A stretch of 20,679 bases of DNA. Origin: Candidatus Methanophagales archaeon (GTDB lineage: Archaea > Halobacteriota > Syntropharchaeia > Alkanophagales > Methanospirareceae). The notes beneath the pieces are model-generated. The model was not told where the DNA came from. It did no database searches and worked only from the letters and a program-made list of their open reading frames with translations. Of this stretch, positions 15,212 to 20,679 are shown in pieces. The DNA lies in assembly GCA_030617585.1 (NCBI GenBank), contig JAUWVD010000003.1, positions 1 to 20,679 on the forward strand, read 5' to 3'. Made by a program: the position numbers and the translations under genes. The first letter of the stretch is position 1. Each line of letters opens with the position of its first letter.

Positions 15212-16966
15212 TTATTTGGTTCCTTCTACCGCCCGCACCTGCACGGCCGCACCCCTACGAGATTCTACCATCTCCCACCCGCTCATTTTTGCTCTACCAA
15301 CGCCAAACGCTTTCGCACCACAGAATATAACTTCATCATTCACCCGTATTTGTTCGTTTGCATTCACCACTCCGGGCGCCAATACCGAACCTTTAGGAAC
15401 GAAATCACCTATTTCCACGGTGTAAGAAGCGAGCATATTAGAGATTCTGTGTGCACCGGTTATCGAAAGTGCTAAACTACCATATTCGGGCACGATTCGC
15501 GCGATGACTTCTCCGTCCACACTGAGTTTGTATAACGGGAACTTCCCCCTTATTTTTATTCGTTCGCCTTCTCTTTGCGTTACAAGCTCGCGTCCCGCAC
15601 CGATGCCGAACTGATAATCAGAAATAGCCCTTATTACGCTCGCTTTCTGTTCAAATCCCAATTGGCTCTCGGAACCTAACGCTGCTATCTCTGCTCTCAG
15701 CCGGTCCAACGCTTTTCTTGATGTGGCATTTTCGTCTTCTTCGCATGTGTACCTGATTTCTATGCCCAGATCGTCCGCAACGCTAGAACATATATCTTTA
15801 TATGCACCACTGAAATGTGCAACTATCAGCTCATAATTTACAGAATTACGCTTAAGGTATGCACGCAAGCATGAAGAGACCCATTCTCGCTCCTCTAAAT
15901 CCCAGTATCCTGTTACAGGGATGTCATAGAACGCTGCAGGATAAACAACTTCAAGCTCTCGTGGTACAACGCCCAGTGGCGAAGTTAAAATCAACTCATG
16001 TATGCACCCTCTATACGCGCCAATTGCATCTATGAACTTCTTATGTGACTGCGACTTAGAGTATGGCTTTCGCGCAGAGCAGGGCAATAGCAGTAAAATC
16101 TGCCGGACCGGCGGTTCGTACCGCTCTATAACTCGGTTCGCAAACCGCTTCACTTCTATTCGTTTTAACGATTCCATTGTATTTGCATTCATAGATTGTT
16201 TTCGCGCAACTGGCGTTCTGAGCTCGAAATATTTTTCTTCTTTAAAGTCCATGATTCTCAACACGGCAGTCAAAAATGTTGACGCTCGTGCCCTCATCTC
16301 TACGTACTCACGCAGATTGCCTGCTCTTATACGTGCTGTTACCTTTTTCACTTCCTTTGCCAGCAGCAGCCCGTTATGCTTCGCTATCAACTGTGCTCGG
16401 TCCTCTTTTTCTCTTAGCTCGTCTATACTCATAGAGGAGCAAACAGAACAATTGCATGGCAAATCCTCCAATTCACTCAGGCTTAGCTCGCCTTCTTCCA
16501 TCTGATAAATGCCCTGATAACCTTTTATTACTGCATTCAGATTGTCAATTATGTCCACACCCAGATAAAACAGTAATGCGGCATTTTCCGCGGTCGCTAT
16601 TGCCGGAACCCACAACGCTACATCCGGCGGTATTGTGTTCCGCGCATTAATAACTCGGTGCACGAAATCTCGTGGGCTGTTGAGCATGTTAGATGCGAAT
16701 GCGAGCACGAAGAAGTCGGCAGACCTATGGGCTTCATTCTTGGTGTATAATGGATGTACTTCGGGCAGAAGGACCGCACCGCGTGGGGCGTTCCATGTCT
16801 CGTCCGACACTAAATCGTTAAAGTTCGAATCTGCCGCAATTAGCTCTTTGAGTTCTTCCGCATGCTCTACCGTGAGCATTAGCGGTGTTTGTGTAACTTC
16901 ACTTAGCTGTAATTGCCCTATCCTCGCTGCACCGTCTCTCTTTCTTACTTCGTAGAATTTTGTCAT
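15212..16966 (-). CDS. arcS: Archaeosine synthase (TgtA2/ArcS)
   Basis: 584 residues. ArcS acts on preQ0 at position 15 in tRNA, after TgtA has inserted it, on the way to archaeosine. The N-terminal half is a degenerate TGT-like barrel that keeps the zinc site (CNCSVC, Cys171/173/176, and His197) but lacks the catalytic aspartate motifs of true TGT. The ArcS-specific motif PCSARKPYSKSQSH (295-308) is intact and followed by TSPLGVVPRELE and YDIPVTGYWD. The C-terminus (about 508-580) is a PUA RNA-binding domain. No Shine-Dalgarno sequence is present; TTATACAT (16993-16986) sits 20-27 bases before the ATG, so the message is probably leaderless. Confidence 0.93.
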   Translation of the reverse strand: MTKFYEVRKRDGAARIGQLQLSEVTQTPLMLTVEHAEELKELIAADSNFNDLVSDETWNAPRGAVLLPEVHPLYTKNEAHRSADFFVLAFASNMLNSPRDFVHRVINARNTIPPDVALWVPAIATAENAALLFYLGVDIIDNLNAVIKGYQGIYQMEEGELSLSELEDLPCNCSVCSSMSIDELREKEDRAQLIAKHNGLLLAKEVKKVTARIRAGNLREYVEMRARASTFLTAVLRIMDFKEEKYFELRTPVARKQSMNANTMESLKRIEVKRFANRVIERYEPPVRQILLLLPCSARKPYSKSQSHKKFIDAIGAYRGCIHELILTSPLGVVPRELEVVYPAAFYDIPVTGYWDLEEREWVSSCLRAYLKRNSVNYELIVAHFSGAYKDICSSVADDLGIEIRYTCEEDENATSRKALDRLRAEIAALGSESQLGFEQKASVIRAISDYQFGIGAGRELVTQREGERIKIRGKFPLYKLSVDGEVIARIVPEYGSLALSITGAHRISNMLASYTVEIGDFVPKGSVLAPGVVNANEQIRVNDEVIFCGAKAFGVGRAKMSGWEMVESRRGAAVQVRAVEGTK

Positions 16967-16985
16967 TGCTTTTTGGTTGTATATA

Positions 16986-16993
16986 ATGTATAA
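16986..16993 (-). promoter_or_regulatory. TATA box of arcS
   Basis: TTATACAT on the minus strand, 20-27 bases upstream of the arcS ATG, with a second overlapping ATTATATAC. No ribosome-binding site intervenes, which fits a leaderless transcript. Confidence 0.45.
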
Positions 16994-17020
16994 CCCCTAC
17001 CCATAAATAAATTTAATTTA

Positions 17021-17166
17021 GGACGCAGATTTACACGGATTGTATTTGTATAGCTCAGTAAAAATTCCAAGCACCAAGCATCAAATTTATAATTTTAGTT
17101 TTTGGTCATTATGATTTGTTTGAGATTTGGTGCTTGTAATTTGAGATTTTCGCTCTATACAAATAC
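17021..17166. repeat. Nested inverted repeat with periodic-repeat copy (locus C)
   Basis: GTATTTGTATAG (17042-17053) and CTATACAAATAC (17155-17166) are perfect 12-bp inverted arms; inside them CAAGCACCAA (17068-17077) and TTGGTGCTTG (17127-17136) form a second perfect 10-bp pair. The left arm directly follows GATTTACACGGATT (17028-17041), a copy of the 10-bp-periodic motif. CTATACAAATAC occurs again at 20096-20107 beside another copy of that motif. The element fills most of the 248 bases between arcS and the nuclease gene. Confidence 0.6.
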
Positions 17167-17214
17167 ATCAGCGACAATCGGTGTCAATAATTGATTTTAG
17201 TTGGATATTATGCT

Positions 17215-18669
17215 TTATTTTACATATTCAAGCAACCGTTTGTGCAACTCAACCATAGCCAATGTATCTTGCTTGCAATAGTCCAAAAGGTTCCTTTTTA
17301 GCGTTTCTGCTTCGCCCGCACCATATTTACCAAGTGCCAATAAAGCAAAAACAGACATAGCCGTATAGCCATCTCCAATTTCCAGGCTTTCATACGACAT
17401 TTCAGGCACCAGGACCGGTAGTGTCCGCTTTATTGATGTGCTGCCATGAAAATTGGGATGGTAATAATTCTTTCTGATGATTGCTTCAAGATCTACCAAA
17501 CGGCCTATCAAAAGATTCAAATCTACCGAAAGGTTCGGATATAATCTTGCAAGGCTGTTTATGACGGTCTTTTCAAAAGAGGTATAAACGATAATACTAC
17601 CATCGCCGTTGAGATCAGCGATCAAATGCCCGGCAAGATCTTGCCTGCAATCACTGCCCGGGTCTGTCAGATATTCTGAATGCTTGACAACAAGACCTGG
17701 CTCAGAGCACTTATGTATGGAATATTGCGTAGGTAGCTGAGTATAGGGTGCAATATCGGGATATAGCGGTATTGCCGTCATAACCGTCTCGAAGTCAAGG
17801 TAATAGGCAGGCCATGAAACTGCTTCTAAGTCTGTTTTAAGTCTAGCTTCGATCTGCGGTTTCTTTAATTGCACGCACTCTTTTGCTCTAACCTGATTTC
17901 CAGTCAACGGTAATCCGGGCGGGATGTCTTCGATACAAACGATGCCTGATTCCGTAAATGCCTCAAATCTTGCTTGATTCAATCGTGGCAGGTCGAATAT
18001 GTGATTTTCAATCCCTTGCCCTGTGCAGTCTTTGAATCGTTCACAACTGCGGCATTCAAATCGTAGTTTGGGCTCCGGTTTTTCTAACATTCCTGTTGAT
18101 TCTTCTAGTTCTGCACAAACCGGTTTGAATTCGTCTATTCGAGCTTTTACCGTGTCTGTGTGATCTATCACCACAAACAGTTTTTCGGATGGCATACCCA
18201 GCCGGAACTCCTTAGAAATCAATAATAAAGAGACTGTAGCTATGTTGTATCCCGCACGTTCAATAATCATAGCGGTATATGCCATGTCGTCAATGAATTT
18301 CTGTTTGCCGTTTACACTGGATTTGACTTCTATCATGTGCCAACGCCCGTCATTGTTGCGCATTAATATGTCAGCTCTTGTGGTGAAATTATCAATACGG
18401 AAGGCAGCCTCGAAAAGTGTTGACTCTTTTTGGTTACGCATCAAATTCGTTGTCTCCGCCACGGCGGAGTCTAAATCGCGGGCGGCGATTAAGATACCAT
18501 CGGGATACAGTGCTCGTGCACGTATTCCGATTTCTAATCCTTGTTCTATTTGGTATTTCTCGGCAGCGGTTATAGTCCTATGCTTTTCTTCTCCTTTTTG
18601 CCGCATTAACCAGCCTAAGGTGGGACATGTCAGTGCAGTTAAGAAGATGCGCTTTGTGATGTTTCGCAT
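17215..18669 (-). CDS. Putative nuclease: Cas4/RecB-like domain fused to DnaQ-like DUF2779
   Basis: 484 residues. The N-terminal part (about 1-225) looks like a Cas4/RecB-type PD-(D/E)XK nuclease: TRADILM with Asp100, IEVKSS with Glu114 and Lys116, and four cysteines placed as for an iron-sulfur cluster (Cys15 in LTCPTLGW; Cys206, Cys209 and Cys215 in CRSCERFKDC). The C-terminal part (about 285-484) fits DUF2779, an RNase H/DnaQ-like fold: YYLDFET (Asp292, Glu294), YTSFEKTVI, and DYCKQDTLAMVEL (Asp468). Both metal sites look intact, so it may degrade nucleic acid with two activities. The family is uncharacterised as far as I know; a repair or defence role is a guess. The start is supported by GGGGGA upstream and an AT-rich TATA region; the gene seems monocistronic. 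Confidence 0.8.
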   Translation of the reverse strand: MRNITKRIFLTALTCPTLGWLMRQKGEEKHRTITAAEKYQIEQGLEIGIRARALYPDGILIAARDLDSAVAETTNLMRNQKESTLFEAAFRIDNFTTRADILMRNNDGRWHMIEVKSSVNGKQKFIDDMAYTAMIIERAGYNIATVSLLLISKEFRLGMPSEKLFVVIDHTDTVKARIDEFKPVCAELEESTGMLEKPEPKLRFECRSCERFKDCTGQGIENHIFDLPRLNQARFEAFTESGIVCIEDIPPGLPLTGNQVRAKECVQLKKPQIEARLKTDLEAVSWPAYYLDFETVMTAIPLYPDIAPYTQLPTQYSIHKCSEPGLVVKHSEYLTDPGSDCRQDLAGHLIADLNGDGSIIVYTSFEKTVINSLARLYPNLSVDLNLLIGRLVDLEAIIRKNYYHPNFHGSTSIKRTLPVLVPEMSYESLEIGDGYTAMSVFALLALGKYGAGEAETLKRNLLDYCKQDTLAMVELHKRLLEYVK

Positions 18670-18862
18670 GATGGTTCCCCCATATATCTAAATAAAATTA
18701 AATTGAAGCAAATCTCACATCTCATTAACGATATTTTCCATCTTTCTAGTATCCTCTTCCGCGGCTATCCTGAATTTCTTAATCATGTTAATACATCCGG
18801 CTCATTTTTTTATTCTTTCTTTAATGTCTTTGAGTCCAATTTACCCTATGATAACCACTTAA
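18670..18862. other. Intergenic region with possible micro-ORF or gene remnant
   Basis: Minus-strand bases 18786-18715 encode a 23-residue charged peptide (MIKKFRIAAEEDTRKMENIV...) without a ribosome-binding site. Just upstream, in other frames, short pieces such as KLDSKTLKKE and NEPDVLT are interrupted by stops. This could be the debris of a small helical protein gene. AT-rich promoter-like sequence for the nuclease gene lies at about 18680-18705. Nothing else is seen. Confidence 0.2.
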
Positions 18863-19945
18863 TCACCCCAAATACCCCTCAACATTTTTATAATCGAACT
18901 TCTCCGTATCAAGCACATTATTTATAAAATTGAACATTTTCAGTCTTGTATCCGCCGAGATATTCGGGTACCAGATAGGTGAGGCGACTACGAGCCCTCG
19001 AAACGCATAAAATGGCTGTATCGCTTCCAGCAATTCATAATCGCCTGTCTTTTCGAGATACACATCGAAAAACAATTTGAACAATCGCATAAAATCCTTA
19101 TCAACTTCCGCACCATCAGTTTTAAGAAGCCCGAAGAAGAGATAATTTATTGTCATCGAGGATACATCGTCAGCAGCTTCGCCCCATTCGCCTCTACTTC
19201 GGTCGAGCGCCGTAAAATCAGTCCCTTCACGGAAAAGGACATTCCAGGGATGAAAATCACCATGTACCATGCACAACCTTTTTGTTCGCTCCTTCAGTTG
19301 CCATCGCCAGTCTATGCATTTCTTCTCTATATCCTTCAGCTCGTCGCTCGTTATGAACTCATTTCTGGGTGGATAACTGTCTGTGAGCCCGAAGATACAT
19401 TCGCTATGCCCGACCAACTCCCGTAATCTACGCACATAAAGTCCCGCATCTGCTTTTTTGACCGCATGAATATCAGCCAAATAGGCAGCCAGCGCAGAGG
19501 CTCTATCTTCATCCTCTTTTCTTAAATCACCGCCTTCTCTTAACCTATCCAGGTCCATAGCGTACTCGTCACCGTCTACTTTCTCGCATACAATGAAATA
19601 TTCTTCTGCATCGCCTGCTGATTCCATACCACCATTTTTCGTAAAGTAGCCGACATCGAGCGATTTAACGTGTTTCGGCAGCGTATTGAATGCGTGATGC
19701 TGCCACATCAATATCTGCGCACGGTCCGAGAGATGGTCATGCCCGAACCCATCACCCTTCATCGAAGAGATAACCACTTCTTTCCTCTCCCCTTCTCCCT
19801 TCTCAAACACGATAAAGTAAGGTTTGCCATACCCAAACCCTTTTATCTCTTCGCCCTGTATTGACTCCAGACCCTTTACGCTTTCTATTTTTACCGGTGT
19901 TCTGAACGTGTTCTCTAAGTATCCTCTTACTTTTTCTTCTAACAT
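18863..19945 (-). CDS. Aminoglycoside phosphotransferase (APH)-fold kinase
   Basis: 360 residues. The kinase core has the catalytic loop MVHGDFHPWNVLF (HGDFHPWN at 228-235; Asp230 as base, Asn235) and, 13 residues on, ALDRSRGEWGEAADDVSS, where Asp248 takes the metal-binding DFG-like place. The N-lobe (about 15-125) shows alternating strands, with IVCEKVDGDEY as the hinge. In archaea such proteins phosphorylate small molecules (sugars, choline-like or homoserine-like substrates); antibiotic resistance is not implied, and the substrate cannot be read here. There is no Shine-Dalgarno sequence; the start has the same CAAAAAGCAATG context as arcS. A repeat-family locus lies directly upstream. Confidence 0.8.
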   Translation of the reverse strand: MLEEKVRGYLENTFRTPVKIESVKGLESIQGEEIKGFGYGKPYFIVFEKGEGERKEVVISSMKGDGFGHDHLSDRAQILMWQHHAFNTLPKHVKSLDVGYFTKNGGMESAGDAEEYFIVCEKVDGDEYAMDLDRLREGGDLRKEDEDRASALAAYLADIHAVKKADAGLYVRRLRELVGHSECIFGLTDSYPPRNEFITSDELKDIEKKCIDWRWQLKERTKRLCMVHGDFHPWNVLFREGTDFTALDRSRGEWGEAADDVSSMTINYLFFGLLKTDGAEVDKDFMRLFKLFFDVYLEKTGDYELLEAIQPFYAFRGLVVASPIWYPNISADTRLKMFNFINNVLDTEKFDYKNVEGYLG

Positions 19946-19960
19946 TGCTTTTTGTAACAG

Positions 19961-20107
19961 ACCACAAGATTACACGGATTTCCACGAGAAAAAGAATAAT
20001 ATTAACATACGTCCTATACAGTATTAGCTATTTTATACCCGAATAATTCCCTGTTCTTGTGTTAATCTTGTGAAATCTCGTGGTTTTTTATTTGGCTATA
20101 CAAATAC
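19961..20107. repeat. 10-bp-periodic intergenic repeat, inverted pair (locus B)
   Basis: The left copy (19961-19990) has units ACCACAAGATT, ACACGGATTT and CCACGAGAAA. The right copy (20056-20090), inverted, reads CCACGAGATT, TCACAAGATT and AACACAAG on the minus strand. It is followed by CTATACAAATAC (20096-20107), identical to the inner-facing arm at 17155-17166. The locus fills the gap between the DUF35 gene and the kinase gene and lies just upstream of the latter's start. Confidence 0.6.
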
Positions 20108-20114
20108 TTTTATT

Positions 20115-20510
20115 TTATTTCGCCAGCACAAACTTCGTCCCGTAGTAAATTATGCCCCTCTCGCCCTCTTCGCCTATCTTCCTGAACACCGAACTGACCC
20201 GCATCCCCGTGCTTATCTCTTCTGGCTCGCATATCACTTCAGAAAGTAAACGAGGGCCTTCATCGAGCTTGATAGTCGCCAGGGTATATGGTTTTTGCCG
20301 GTTGGGGTTCTTCGGCGCTTGATAAACCGTAGTATAGGTAACAACCTCGCCAGTCCCTTTGAATTGATAACGCTCGATATTCCCGTCACGTCTGCATTTT
20401 GGGCACACGATACGCGGCGGGAAAAAGAAACTACCACAAGTCAAACAGTGTGTCCCCTCCAAATTATAACGAGATGCTTGCTCCCGCCAGAATTTTGCCG
20501 TTGAGACCAT
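20115..20510 (-). CDS. DUF35 zinc-ribbon/OB-fold protein (acyl-CoA-associated)
   Basis: 131 residues. The N-terminus has a helix, then a rubredoxin-like zinc ribbon with Cys22, Cys25, Cys36 and Cys39 (CLTCG, CPKC), followed by an OB-fold (FKGTGEVVTYTTVYQAP, PYTLATIKLDEGPRLLSEV). This is the layout of DUF35 proteins, which in archaea bridge acetoacetyl-CoA thiolase and HMG-CoA synthase in mevalonate synthesis or partner other thiolase-like proteins. The usual partners are not next to it inside the window: the gene beyond is only partly visible. ATG 20510 has GGAGG about 12 bases upstream. Confidence 0.9.
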   Translation of the reverse strand: MVSTAKFWREQASRYNLEGTHCLTCGSFFFPPRIVCPKCRRDGNIERYQFKGTGEVVTYTTVYQAPKNPNRQKPYTLATIKLDEGPRLLSEVICEPEEISTGMRVSSVFRKIGEEGERGIIYYGTKFVLAK

Positions 20511-20570
20511 CCTTTATTTATGCCTCCATTGACTTGACATTTTCATCATCATCTCTTCTAAAGGGATAAT

Positions 20571-20580
20571 AGTATTTAAA
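20571..20580 (-). promoter_or_regulatory. Candidate TATA box of the DUF35 gene
   Basis: TTTAAATACT on the minus strand, about 65 bases before the DUF35 start, would give a leader of about 40 bases. A second TTTAAAAC lies near 20590-20598. Their presence suggests the gene has its own promoter despite the same-strand gene upstream. Confidence 0.35.
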
Positions 20581-20610
20581 GAATAGCAAAGTTTTAAATC
20601 CGCTTCGCCT

Positions 20611-20679
20611 TCATATAGCACAAGCCTGGCGAATAATTTCGATGACTTTTTCCACTCTGCTCTCATCTTCCTTCGCAAC
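20611..20679 (-). CDS. C-terminal 22 residues of a further gene, partial
   Basis: From the window edge, the minus-strand frame reads VAKEDESRVEKVIEIIRQAC and two more residues (Ala-Ile), then TGA at 20613-20611. The amphipathic Val-Glu-Lys-Val-Ile pattern is typical of real protein and resembles the last helix of P-II-like ferredoxin-fold signalling proteins, but 22 residues cannot assign a family. Its stop codon lies 100 bases before the DUF35 start. Confidence 0.5.
   Translation of the reverse strand, partial: VAKEDESRVEKVIEIIRQACAI

Noticed and set aside
15180..15425. 81-codon plus-strand frame over the arcS 3' end
   Set aside because: Only the first dozen codons look gene-like; the rest is the antisense of the conserved ArcS PUA domain.

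Overview
The window reads as a chromosomal segment of an archaeon, most likely from a methanogen or ANME-type (anaerobic methane-oxidising) euryarchaeal lineage. The evidence is a group II chaperonin paralog, archaeosine synthase ArcS, a short archaeal-type adenylosuccinate synthetase, a DUF2117 protein (a family I know mainly from methanogen-related archaea), a DUF35 zinc-ribbon/OB protein, PEGA/NosD-like and PKD surface proteins, and archaeal TATA-box promoters, several of them placed for leaderless or short-leader transcripts. The genus cannot be fixed from the sequence alone; ANME-1 or Methanosarcina-like relatives are a guess.

Layout. 1-2154 (+) is the 3' part of a surface beta-helix protein with six PEGA domains inserted in it. 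It converges on 2731-4017 (-), an exported lamin-tail / staphylococcal-nuclease-fold / PKD protein. 4076-6219 (+) is a probable operon of a DUF2117 protein and two small tandem CBS-domain proteins. A small unrecognised helical protein follows at 6241-6594 (-), then a 536-base intergenic region with hairpins and an inverted repeat pair, then purA (7131-8132, +). 8226-14518 (-) holds three co-directional genes: a type III H+-transporting P-type ATPase, a ClC chloride channel/transporter with a CBS pair, and a strongly divergent chaperonin. A decayed MFS transporter (14635-15172, +) diverges from the ATPase and is followed by the translation start of a gene that is otherwise missing. 15212-20510 (-) carries arcS, a Cas4-like/DnaQ-like putative nuclease (DUF2779), an APH-fold kinase and a DUF35 protein. 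The last bases hold the C-terminus of one more minus-strand gene.

The main candidates for something unusual are: (i) the chaperonin paralog, whose nucleotide-binding signatures and catalytic aspartate are altered; (ii) the H+ pump next to a ClC protein that lacks the 'proton glutamate', which would suit an electrogenic pump with an anion shunt; (iii) a family of 10-bp-periodic intergenic repeats, present at four loci and arranged there as inverted pairs; and (iv) a PEGA array extruded from a beta-helix. I see no CRISPR array, tRNA, rRNA or intact mobile element.
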